From Allium sativum (Eukaryota > Streptophyta > Magnoliopsida > Asparagales > Amaryllidaceae): a stretch of DNA of 64,000 nucleotides. The stretch lies in contig CM060910.1 of the NCBI GenBank assembly GCA_030737875.1, positions 615,425,303-615,489,302 of the forward strand, given 5' to 3'. Below the pieces are notes generated by a model. That model searched no databases. It saw only the letters and a list, made by a program, of their open reading frames with translations, and had not been told where the DNA came from. Both the position numbers and the translations under genes were made by a program. Shown here one piece after another: positions 24,991-36,364 of this stretch. Numbering within the stretch: position 1 is the stretch's first letter; the number at the start of each line of letters is the position of its first letter.

Positions 24991-26239
24991 GCTGCTAACT
25001 TCACCATAAAAAAAAGTATTTTCCAGTGATTTTTTCCTTGTTCATCTCTCTCGTTTGATTTTTTACGACGAATTCGCATAATCAAAAATAACGAAATCAT
25101 ATTTACTGCCTATAGAATCAAAATCCGGGACACCTTCAATAATCTACGAAGTTTTTCAGACAAAATTAGGGCAAATCGACAAAATTAGGGCAAATCAATT
25201 TAATTTCCTTACTTTCAGAATCAAGTCATTTTTAACACATATACAGTATCATTTTTAATAAAAATCTCTACTCAAGTTATCATTTTAATACCATTGTAGT
25301 TATCATTTATATATCATTGAAGTTAGCATTTTTAACTTACAGAATTTTCTTCAGTGTTTCCCGCATCCTTATCTTCAAATATTTTGGTTTTTCTTCCTTC
25401 TATAACCTACACAAATTAATAATTATTGTTACAAAATTGAAACAAACACAACTGAAAATTCTTACTATGAATAACACATACCTTTTTTTTATTGACTTTT
25501 ATTTCTTTCTTCAACTTTTCTTCCACATACTTTAGATCATTAAACTGTTTCGACCGAGTCTCCTTACTTACTATTCTACCGCTATTTCTCACTTTTTTTC
25601 CCATCATTTTTTCGATCCAGAGTATCATTTCCTATTCCAAATTTTACTTGCTCTACAGTTTCAGCGTTGACAGTATCATTTTTTTCACCCAATATAAATT
25701 CTTCATCATTTTTACCTTCGATTGTATCATTCCGGTTCTCAACCACAATTCGTTCGTTACTAGTTTGTACATTTTCATTATCATTTTTTCCATCAATTCC
25801 TCTTTGATCGACAAATTGGCAACCAACGTTATCATTTCCTCTTTCAACTGCGATTTTAACCATTACTGGATTGTCAGTTTGCTTCTGACCATCAATACTT
25901 AGGGTTTCGACTCCAGCTTCGGACAATTCCGCAGCTTCAACTAGGGTTTCAAAATTCCTTTCCACTACTTTTTCCATTAACTCGCTGTCAGTATAGTCGC
26001 TTCGGTTTCGATCTAATTTACGACACTTCGTAGGCGGAGAATTCGACGATCGCGATTCTGTAGTCATTTCTTAATTACGACGGAAAGAAGTAAGGGTTAC
26101 GACTATTAAGACAGAAAATGAAATAACTGGGTTTTTTTGGGCTGGGCTATTAATTGTCCTTCTGGATAAAATATAATTGTGTTGTCCTTATGGATAAAAT
26201 ATTAAATTAATTTGTCCTTATAAATTTTTTCCCAAAATA

Positions 26240-26890
26240 TAAATGATCTTTTATTCGCATTATTTTATGCAAATATACATAGAAATAGAAAATGCTCTTT
26301 TATTTGCATTCTTTTATGCAAATATATATTGAAATATAAAATATTCTTTTACTTGCATTCTCTAACGCAAATATGCATTGAAATAAGGAAAACTATATTT
26401 TTGTTTGCTATTGTATATGCAAGCAAACCATTAGAAGTAAGCTATATTTTTATTTACAATTTTAGATGCAAATAAACTTCATAGAAAACGGATTATATTT
26501 TTTTGCATTCTTTGATGCAAATAAACATTGAAATAAAAAGTTCTATTTTATTTGTATTCTTTGATGCAAATAAACATCGTATTTTAAAAATTGTATTTTT
26601 ATTTGCATTCTTTGATGCAAATAGACCATTGAATTAAAAGTTGCATATTTATTTGTATTCCTTTATACAAATAAAATACTGAATTAAAGATTGAATTTTT
26701 ATTTGCATTCCTTGTTGCAAATAAAAATCTTGAATTAGAAAGTTGCGTTTTTATTTGCATCCTTTGATGCAAATAAAACATGAAGGTAAAAGTTGTATTT
26801 TTATTTGCATTTTTTTGATGCAAATAAATCATAAATTAAAATATTACATTTTTATTTTCATTTTAGATGCAAATAAAAAGAATAGTTTAG
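26240..26890. repeat. Hairpin array with inverted TTTGCAT/ATGCAAA pairs
   Basis: About eleven units of roughly 57 bp, each centred on TTTGCATTCTTTGATGCAAA or a variant, an inverted repeat with a 5-7 base loop, separated by A/T-rich spacers. The array lies in LTR F at the position where E1, E2 and E3 have their own, different arrays. Confidence 0.85.
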
Positions 26891-27119
26891 GAAGTTACAC
26901 TTTCATTACAATTTAGATATAGTTAAAAGAATAGGATTTAAAATATCATTTTTACTATAAAACTAGAGTAAATAAAAGATTATGATAAAATAAATTCATC
27001 TATGTTGTAATTTTGTTAAATTAAATAAAATGTTTTTATTTTCATCATAGATTAAAGTAAAAGGATTAGAATTAAAAGATATATTTTTAGTGTCATCTTA
27101 GCTAAAATAAAAAGAGTAA

Positions 27120-28000
27120 ATAGATGGATAAGGTTTATTTGTCCTTTTGTTGCAATACAAAAAGATACATTTTTATCATTTAATTAGAATGAGACAAAAT
27201 TATTTAATTTGTCATTTTAAAAGGTTAAGACAAATGTATTCACTTTTGTCATTTTAGAGGAATGAGGCAAATTATCCATTTTTGTGTTGCTTAAAAGAAT
27301 GAAGCAGAAACATTCACCATTAACAATTTACAATAGCTGAAATACATTTTGTCACTTTTTTCAAACTGTAATGGCTAAAATAAAACATCATCCTTTTGTC
27401 AACAAACCAAACCCATCACGGTTATTCGTTTTGTTGGATTAGATTTGTCAACAAAACAAAGTCATCATCTTTGTTGTTTTGTTGAAATAGAGTAGTTAAG
27501 TCAAGATATACATTTTGTCAAATTATTCATTTTTTAATAAAAATAGATTAGTTAAAGCAAACCATATATTTTTGTCAATGTATATACTTTTGTCAAAGTA
27601 GACAAGTTGAATCAAAATACATATTTTGGACAAATAGCTTAGTTGAACCAAAAAAATTATTTCTGTTAAAAATATTTACTTTTGTTAAAAATATAATAGT
27701 TGAAACAAAAATTACCTTTTGTTAATTAGATTTGAAATAAGACAAAATTTACATTTTTGTCAACTGAAAGAGTTAAACACAAATAGAATTTTTGTGAAAT
27801 AGGTTTATGTTACCATAGCAATATCCATTTTGATTAAAATAAGAATTGTCAGCAAAATGGAACTTCTTATACATTTTGATGAGATAGAATTTTTATGCAA
27901 ATATAATAACCATTTTTATTTGCATAACACACCATAGAATTTATATGCAAATATAAAAATCATTTTTATTTGCAAACTTGCATTGAAATTTATATTCAAT
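27120..28000. repeat. Degenerate TTTTTGTCAA/TTTTTATTTGCA repeats of LTR F
   Basis: Continuation of the hairpin array with a changed unit: TTTTTGTCA-type units spaced 40-60 bp to about 27800, then TTTATTTGCA and ATGCAAATAT units again to about 28000. Divergence is high. Confidence 0.6.
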
Positions 28001-30149
28001 TATAAGAATCATATTATTGGTCAAAATATACATCAGAATGTATAAGTGTGTTAAGGTGACATCATTATATGTTATTGCATACATTAGAAATTGTATGCAA
28101 TTTAAATAAACATTTTTAGGGGTTAGGTTATACATTGAAAACATATACAAATGTGATTATTTCTTTTATGTGTTAAAATTAAGAATGATTACTTAGGAAT
28201 AAAGTATAATGTAAATTATCTTTTATTTGTCATCCACAATAATGTTATATAAATAAATTACATTCTATTATATATTAGAAAAGTATAAAGAAATTATGCG
28301 AGTCAAATATATATTTTATTTTCAACATTAGGAATAAAATATCATTTTTGTCCATCATTATCAACATGTTGATAGTATTAAAATTGGTTAAATTAATTAA
28401 ACAATTATTTATTTATATGTTCTGTTGTTGGCTGAAAACACCACATGGGTATTGGGATGATAATTGATATACACTAGTCCCAATATTTATTCATATGTCA
28501 ATCGATAGATTGACAGGCTGCGATGAGCGTTATTATTTCATTTAATGCTCACACAGTTGAGAACTTCACTTTGGATGTTGAATGGATGGTTTGATGATTA
28601 TTTATTATTATTTTCATTTACATACGATGTATGAAATCCATATAACCAAAGTTAAATGGTAAATGGTTGAGTCGCTTTCCGATTCATAATATCTTTTATA
28701 TAAAGAATATTTTTAAACAAAGGATTTCTTTTAAATAAAGAATAAATCTTTCGACTACGATTATTGGTATTTCAATTTATATTTATTTATTGGAAAATGA
28801 TTTTGCGTTTATCTTGAACCATGTTTTTAAATGACATTGATTCTTTAACCCAGTTAAAAATAAGATTTATTCCTTAAATTGGAGTAATTGTAAAGTAGTG
28901 ATTTTTGATATTAAAACTGAATTGGAATTTTAACAAATCTTTGAAAATAAGATTTAAGAATAAATTTAAAATATTTTATCTTTGATAAAATTAATGGGAA
29001 CCTTTCCCTAATAATATGAATATTTTATTTAAAGAATATTCTGAATTGGAAAGAGGCGTTGGATGTATCCTTATAACACTTGATTTTTAATTATAAAAAT
29101 ACGCGAGTTATTCGGAATGGCCGGGTTTAACCCATTCTAAATAATTACTACGACGATTAAAAGTCGAAGATGAAGACGGTGGTTGAAGACTGACGATCTT
29201 CACATCGAATGGATGAGGACTACTGATGCCTTTGATTGGAGTTGCTACCTTGAAAAGGTTCCAGTGGTAGTAGTCCGGACGTATTGTTGATCGTTCGGAT
29301 ATGCGAGGTATAAGGTGCCTCCGGTTTCGTTCAGACCCAAAATGGACTTGTAAATGGATGTGTGTCTGACATTGGATTCCATTCCATGTAAATTGGTTTC
29401 TATGTAATATATATCTGTTGGTGGCGGAGAATTTATTCCCTTGCTTAACACCCTTCTCTGAGACGCATGAGCTCAGAGGTTATATATTAGTAGTTATCGA
29501 TCACATGGTGTGGACTGTCAATGCGGCATGCCTAGATGCAATTGATCAAGGCTTTTGTTGAAAAGCAGAGCCTTGTTGATGATGATCAAAGCATAGCCTA
29601 TTTAGGTATAGCTTTGTGTATTTCGTTGCCTCATGAGCCTCACACCCCGGTATGAGTCAAAAACGGAGCAAGGGAACGCAGGGAGTGCACACGTTTCTTT
29701 CTAGCTTGAAGTGGTGTTTGGGGTTAACACGGCCCGACATTTTACTTAAGTGGTCGATGGATTTTGAGGCGCCTCGGATTTTTATTGGCCGGAATGGCCA
29801 ATTTATAGGTCCAATAGGATCGGGAAGCATGTGTTCAGGAATTGCCAATCCAACCCATTGCACTATTGGGGGACCAGCCCTGCTGTATCCAAGGGTTCGC
29901 CAGCGTACGAATCCTGAGACAATGCTAGAGTGTCTCGAATCGGTCAGGAGATCGTTCCTAGCCTTGACTCTTGATGGAAACCAATTTCCAATACGGCATC
30001 CTGCGGTTTTGATTGTATACCTATATATGGCGACATAGTATATGGTAGTTATGCCGTCTATGATTAATACATTATGATTGAAAGGTTTTTAAAACATATA
30101 TACACTAATAATAATATCAAATCCGTTTTTATCGTATCAAGCATTTTTG

Positions 30150-30221
30150 ACCATTATAAGGAAAAACTCTATCCTCCGGCTTGCGTTGCATTGAGTGATG
30201 GGACCTGAGTCTTATAATGGT
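30150..30221 (+). other. Conserved stem-loop in LTR F
   Basis: Perfect 11-bp arms ACCATTATAAG (30150-30160) and CTTATAATGGT (30211-30221) enclose a 50-base loop that holds an inner CTATC/GATGG stem and the conserved CTCCGGCTTGCGTTGCATTG. It is homologous to the stem-loops in E1 and E2, where the arm sequences differ in a compensating way. Confidence 0.75.
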
Positions 30222-30761
30222 TTCATTATTCTAAAAAGCATTGTGTTGTTTTAACGATTTACTTTATTTATGCACTGGCAATCCAATGGAGTAAACTCGT
30301 TCCGCGATAGCGGCATGGTCCTGTGATTATCCTACTTATTAGATAAGTTAAGTAAAGATTTCTCACACCAGTCCCATGACTGACCCGTGGTTTGTTTCAC
30401 TTTGCAAACTCGGGTGCCCTCTTTTCCACACGGGCAGTCAAGTAGCTTATTTTGCAGATATTGAGCCGGATTCTGGATTGAAGCTTAAAGATGTGTCCAG
30501 AGCATTGATGGTCTTCCGCCGTGTTAATTTAATTATCCCACTGCATTGTATTAATTATGTTGTAATTAAATATTCCGCTGTATTATTTATCAATGTACTC
30601 TGATATATTCTGTACTCTGATGTATCATTATTATAATGTTTATAAAAGTCTGTTGTAATTGTTCTGATGTGTTGTATTCCCAAAGTTAACGAATGCGGGT
30701 TTTGAACGATTTTAGTCGATCTTGTGATCGATTAAGGTCGGGCGAAACCCTGGTCGTTACA

Positions 30762-30962
30762 ATTTAAAATCCAACCATTCAAATTTAAATTTCTTATATT
30801 CAATGGAAAGATATTTCTGATATGAACCCAACGGTTCTCATTTTAAGGGAATTCGACGGTCGGATCTCCCATTACGTCAACTTGAAGTCAATGGTCGAAA
30901 TTCGAGAACGGTCGCTGCGTGGCGCGTTCTATTCAGGCCTTTTAAATATATATAATAAATAT
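30762..30962 (-). repeat. Fragment H of a minus-strand LTR
   Basis: 201 bp matching the inner part of the E1 LTR at about 45798-45985 (including AACCCAACGGTT, GACGGTCGGATCTCCC and GGCGCGTTCTATTCAGGCC). It is left between the end of LTR F and the start of LTR G, so both inserted into this older LTR. Confidence 0.75.
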
Positions 30963-33900
30963 TGTAACGACCCGGAGAAAAATTCGACGCTCGAGTTTTC
31001 GACAATAGTACATAAACCCGTATCACTTGCCAAAAACCCAAGTATCGAACCCCAAAATTTTAATAGAAAGAAGTTAGAGAGTGAGAAAAGAAAGAAAGAA
31101 ATATTAGAATAGAAGAAAGAAGAATAACACATCAGAATCTCACAGTGGAACAAATAAAATATAATATCACAAATCTTTTTATACAAAAACTGTATAAACA
31201 TATCAATCATCATAGTACAACAGATATCAGTCACAGCGGAATAATAGCTTTATATAACTAGCAGTGAAGCCTCCTGCTTCTAGCTCCTGAGACTCCAAGC
31301 GAACCTAACTTGGAAATACACTCGGTCTGACCCGAGCACATTTGAAGCAAAGAAAAATACACTGGGTCAGTCTGGAATACTTTCAGTGATAAATTCACCG
31401 CACAAACAATTTTTTTAACTTTGAAAAATCCTTTATGAAATCAAAGGATAATAGTAAGAATGGCCCACACATAAACACAGACGGTTTTTACCTTGCTATA
31501 ACCCAAACCATTTTTGAAATCATACTTTGATCTGATATTACAATAGTGTCTAAATACAAGTAAATAACAATCTAGCGGAACGCTTGCATATCACGCTCCA
31601 TATATATAATATACAATCAAAACCGCATGCGCTTATTGGAAATTGGATTCCGACCATGACAAGGTATGAGACCACCTGCCGATAGTGTTTCTCTAGAGGC
31701 GAATACACTGAGTTCAACAAGAACGTCTTTCAACCCGGCCCACACATGACCGACCACTCATTTCGCTTGAGTGTATCGAATGTATACCACCGACGGTTGG
31801 GATCAGCAAACGCCTCCCGAAAAGGGACAACATCGAATATAGATTAAAGAAGCAAATGGAATTTCTCTAGACAGGTGACCATACACCCTAATGGGAGCGA
31901 CCCACATAGCCATGCTGCCTGCCCGATTTTTGTCATTTCCCGGTTGATGAGGCTCGAGGCTACAATTTTATCTTTTAAACATCTGGTCATCATTCACTTT
32001 GAATGCCACATTGTCAGATCCGCCAAATCACTAATTGACGTCCACAAAAATACTCTGTTCGTTAAGCTAAGAGAGGTGCTCCTCTCTGCCACTAATAGAA
32101 ATATGTTTGTAAAAATCAATGTACGTGATCCTTAAGAAATACTTTGTCAGACATTCGTCCATACAAGTCATCCAGGAACAGGATGAACCGAAGGCACTCT
32201 CCTACAACATCCAATATAGGAATCACCCCATGGATCGCTAGCGAGTAGTCCTTGCCAATCCATAGATTTCAACCATGACAGAATCACAGTATATCTCTGC
32301 TTGCAAGTAAGAGATTTTAAGTAATCCTTTCGCTTATGAAGATAACGGTCTTCAATAGCTCCATCTCGAATCAACGTCTTCAACGCGTTCGTATTTGCTG
32401 GACGGAATGGTTTTCGAATATAAATTCGATCCCGATCTTTCCATACCAACAATCGTATTGGTCAGGTTTGATAGTCGGTGATTTAACTATCAAGTAACAA
32501 AAGTGTGAATGAGTTTATGGATTCGGTACTTGGCACTTACTTGGCCTCTTAAAAACATATTTGACAAAAGGGTTAATCAACCTTTTATTCTTCATTACAT
32601 TTAAACCTTATATTTATTCTTAATTATAACAAAAACTATTTTCATTACTTAAGAGTATGTACATATCCAACTTTTCATTTCCTTTGGGAATATCGATATA
32701 TTCCTTTAAAACTTTCCTTTCCTTTTTCTTTATATTCGAGTATCTCGCGATATACATATATGTATAACACTTAATGGTATATGAACCAAATTACCAATTT
32801 TGATATTACAGATCAAATGTCAAATTATATAAATTTAAAATAAATTATTCTTCTTTATCTTGTAACCAACATTTATATTCAAAACCTCGTACTCATTTCA
32901 ATATTTATCATATGGGATAATTAACCAGTCGCAACACCTTTAACCCGTCTCAAACTAATACCATTCCTCGATAATAATGAAGCCGTTCAAGTTGGGATAT
33001 TTTATTTACCTCTCAGACCTTGATCGACAATGTTCATACCTTAGAATAATACCAGTTCGTCACTCAACCACCTTACCATCTTGATTTCAAACTGGTTTTA
33101 TAAACTGTTTCTTATATTTGAAATCTTCTTTTTCCAATATAATCTCGTTACTTAATTTTTTTGCTTAAGGAAAAACCTTATTTAAATTACTACATGAACT
33201 CACCAATTCCATTTACCCGATCTCGTTTGAAACTTGAATCATAAATCTCTTTATAACACTTATCGCCCCTTCAATCGAACTTCACCGTCAATTAATCACT
33301 TGTTAATTGAATTCCCATTTATCCAATCTTGTTTGAAAACTTGGATCTTTAAATCCCTTTAATGAAACTCTTATTTGGTTTTGATCGAACTTAGCGATGC
33401 TTAACCACTTCTTAATTGAATACCAATTTAAAAGTTATCGCTTGAACTATAATTTGTTAAAATAATAATTCTCTTTAATATTAATTATATTAAAATAGTT
33501 AACTTTACCATTAACCAAAAATAGGATAATTATCACATTTTCAAAAGCTCATTACATAATAATCAACTATATTAACGCTAACCAATTCGATAATTACTTT
33601 GGATTATAGTTAATCGAGGATTAACCATTGTTAAATTTCATTTTCAATTAAAACGGTTGATTATGTCACCCGTACACCTCAGTTGACCATCAACTGCATT
33701 CCACTTGTCATTTTTCTTTTTAAATTAATTAAATAGCTTAATTAATTTAAAATCACTATTTAATTGTTTTAAAAAAATTATTCTATTTTACCAACCCGTA
33801 GGAAATTTTCTTTGTATTTTCTCCTTTATAATTTGTTTACATCATACGATTTTTCTACATAACCATTTAAATAATTCTTTTACAAACTTGGTTAACATAT

Positions 33901-35167
33901 TTATTTATAAATTTAAAATTTCATTAATTATACCAAATGACTGAGAAGCTTCAAATTCAGTTTAAACCAATTTATAACTTTAAAACTGCGTCAATTCACC
34001 GAACGGTAAACCGACGTTTGAAACAACACATTTTAGGCCATTCACCGCCAATTACCCAATCAACACTGTCGATTGAATTTAAACATAACACAGGTGAATG
34101 TCTATTCAACCATCATGCTCAAACAAGTTTTTCTACCATATGCGGTTCAATCGGTTCAAATATCAACAATATAAAACAAACAAACAACATATATAATATT
34201 TGAGGAATCCGGTCGGATCCCTCCAACCTGTTCTTCCCTGCATCACAGCTCGTTATAACATTTCAAAATAATATATGAAATAAATTTCATATGACCTATT
34301 AATTTAAAACGATGAATTATGAATAACAGAAACCAATCAAACAATAACAGCCAATAGCAACCAATCAACCAATTTGTATTTTTAAAGGTAAATTATTTTT
34401 TTATATGAATTTACCACATCACAAGATTCCAGAAGGTGTGAGAATCAACTCACCAGTTTATTTCGGTTGGTGGTTGACGCGTTTGTTGCATTTAATTTCA
34501 GTCGAGCGTTCAAAATTAGCTGAAATTCCATCTGCGTCGGATCAATGCCATCGCCTAGGCCTCGTCCCTGCGATCCCAACGGATCCAGTTTCGTCAGATT
34601 TCGTTATCGTACACGAAAGTTACGTTAATTTAAAGTTTCAATATTTATACGATTATTAACTTAACTATTAATTAATAAATAAATTAAATAATTAAGTTAT
34701 CATACCTTAATTACCGTTACTGTTTGACCACGTCATCCTTGTATCTGCCAAGACGCGTTTTCTCCTTCCAGATTAACACAAACCCATTGCTTCACATTCG
34801 TTCCTCCCTCTTTCAAAAACACGACCACCTGAATTCATCCCAGCGCTGCCATACCATCACCGGAGACTGCCACGACCACGTCACCCGAACCGCCCCTCCA
34901 CCAGGCACCATCGCCAGAAGCGGCGACGACCCAAGCCAACTCCAGTCGCCGGAAATCGAAAATCCCCAATTCCCGTTCATCCCTCGATTCACGCCGCCAC
35001 GCGTCGATCTGGACCACCGCGTAGCCACCATTGTGACTGCCTGCTCCTCCTCCTTCACCAGCCCCCGGGCTTTGACCCCCACGACACCTCCTCCGCCCGA
35101 AAACCCACCAAAACCGCCAGCCATTTCAAAGAATAAACCCAAAACAACCCTTTGTTGTATATAACGG
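30963..35167 (-). repeat. LTR G, minus strand, E3-related, truncated
   Basis: The left edge is TGTAACGACCC, the reverse complement of the family 3' LTR end. Blocks match E3: AGCGGAACGCTTGCAT near 31576, GGAATCCGGTCGG near 34204 (E3 14129), and the CT-rich block at 34730-35140. It is cut at 35167 by a SIRE-like LTR, so its 5' end and any internal domain lie outside the window. The left target duplication would be AATAT (30958-30962). A partly duplicated segment (TTAATTGAATTCCCA...CTTGTTTGAAA) lies at 33180-33430. The small frames inside are not called. Confidence 0.75.
34730..35145 (-). other. GC-rich leader-like block of LTR G
   Basis: A CT-rich, GC-rich island with proline/glycine-rich frames on both strands (34724-35164 plus, 34813-35181 minus), at the same relative place as in E1-E3. 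No domain is recognisable in any frame. Confidence 0.5.
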
Positions 35168-35511
35168 TGTTGTATACACAATTATATGATTTTTGTTTGA
35201 TGATAACAAATATATTTTATTTTAAATGTGTTTGTTATTGTACTGTTATATAACATCACAGACAGGAATATAATATTTATATTTAAATAGAATACGACGG
35301 TACAGAATTTCATATATTCACACAGTATTTTATTTAAATTTAAAACATACAAACAGTACAATTTCTTATAACTCCTCTATTTTTTTCATCTCACAGAATA
35401 TTGTACTTATAGATAAACAGAATAAAATAGATAAGTTTGTTTGACAACAATAAAATAATATTTTATTTCAATCAAACTTGTTTATTACAAACATCAGTAC
35501 AATTCATATAC

Positions 35512-35542
<31 letters not shown>

Positions 35543-35903
35543 CACAGCTCCTCACTCATACATTCACTCATTTTACATTTCATTATACATTTTTTTTGAT
35601 ACAGACACTTTCACTTTTACACACAATGTATATTTTTCACTGTCAATTTCTGTCTTCTGTCATCTTTTATCTTCTGTCTTCACAGTTTTCAGTCCAGTCT
35701 CATCTGCTTACCTGTCACATGAAACAGAAACACACAGTACACTGCAACAAGAATAAAACTGAATACATGTGCATATAAATTTTATTTGCCTCAATTTTCT
35801 GGTGTGTTTCTCATCATTTTTCATGACTTGATCTGATTCATCTATGTCTAGTCAGTTTGTATATAGTACATGGACAAGAAATCTTGACTGATGGCTGCAT
35901 ATA

Positions 35904-35929
35904 CACACGTGTATATATATACACGTGTG
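35904..35929. repeat. 26-bp perfect palindrome with two ACACGTGT boxes
   Basis: CACACGTGT, eight bases of alternating A/T, then the mirror ACACGTGTG. Each arm contains the CACGTG G-box core. It lies about 740 bp into the second SIRE-like LTR, where U3 enhancer elements would be expected. The regulatory role is inferred. Confidence 0.7.
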
Positions 35930-36340
35930 CACTGCCACGCCAATTCAGTGTGCAACTGAGGAGTAGCCACGTGGACCTTTCTCGACTCAGTGCACATGAA
36001 AACAAAGTCATCACATCTCAAAGTACAAAGCAAAATGGCCGAGGATATACGCATCAATGAACAAATGTGTACAAGTGAACATAGCATGATACAAAATCAA
36101 ACATGTTTCAGGATGATCATCAAAATGGCACATGCCATGTTCAATTCAGTTAGAAGGAGTACATGAAACAGTGGTCAAGCCAGTCGAACTCAAGTACAAT
36201 AAAATTCATATTTTTCATGTCAGAATGTATACATGATTCAGCAGTTATACAAAGCATGATATACACAAGTTTGATCCAGCATTACAGTGACTACAAATGT
36301 ACATGAAACAGAAGTGATGTCGTCCTACATGCAGGCAAAT

Positions 36341-36364
36341 GGATATATATATATATATATATAT
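36341..36364. repeat. AT microsatellite
   Basis: (AT)n run of about 11 units in the second SIRE-like LTR. A similar TA run lies at 35521-35541. Confidence 0.9.

Larger units (their letters stand above)
16740..25320. repeat. Dispersed TATCATTTTT motif cluster of the MULE
   Basis: The motif RKTATCATTTTT is scattered through the MULE introns and spacers. About 20 copies lie in plus orientation at 16830-20470 (for example near 16921, 18506, 18637, 18968, 19053), about 19 in inverse orientation at 21944-24770, and several in plus orientation again at 25240-25310. More copies lie inside the first exon of the protease gene. The density is far above what the base composition explains. Confidence 0.8.
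19252..26067 (-). pseudogene. MULE-borne Ulp1-type (C48) cysteine protease gene, broken
   Basis: A multi-exon minus-strand gene of the Ulp1/SUMO-protease-like class carried by plant MULEs. From the 5' end: first exon 26067-25482 (start MTTESRSS), a 66-bp exon 25406-25341 with good splice sites (TGTAG/GTAAGTT), a domain exon about 23615-22900, exon 22812-22672, a coiled-coil exon 21793-21105, and catalytic exons from about 20800 to 19252. Most introns have clear GT..AG borders. Frameshifts near 25590, 22965 and 21110 and stops near 20802 and 19775 break it. Its cellular role is unknown; proteins of this class are predicted SUMO or ubiquitin-like peptidases. Confidence 0.8.
16400..26233. mobile_element. 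MULE with transposase and Ulp1-type protease gene, left part missing
   Basis: A Mutator-like element carrying a plus-strand transposase pseudogene and a convergent minus-strand C48-type protease pseudogene, like the Kaonashi/Ulp-MULE type of plants. The left end was displaced by the E3 insertion. The right end is inferred at about 26233: on the minus strand GGGAAAAAATTTATAAGG would start the terminal repeat, after which the sequence changes abruptly to the F array. Without the left end, neither the inverted repeat nor the 9-bp target duplication can be tested. Both genes carry stops and frameshifts, so the copy is dead. Confidence 0.75.
26234..30761 (+). repeat. LTR F, 3' part, plus strand, E2-related
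   Basis: Ends GGTCGTTACA at 30761, exactly like the E2 5' LTR end at 58963. It shares with E2, in the same order, the CCACATGGGTATTGGGATGA block (28441), GAGGCGCCTC (29766-29775), the long stem-loop (30150-30221) and the CAGTCCCATGACTG hairpin (30369-30382). No primer-binding site follows, so it is the 3' LTR of an element or a solo LTR. The 5' part is missing because the MULE lies there. The 128-codon frame at 29652-30038 is not kept in E1 or E2 and is not called. 28000-29200 is AT-rich LTR sequence with nothing else seen. Confidence 0.8.

Noticed and set aside
29652..30038. 128-codon frame in LTR F
   Set aside because: The homologous DNA in E1 and E2 has stops and frame changes, so the DNA is conserved but the frame is not.
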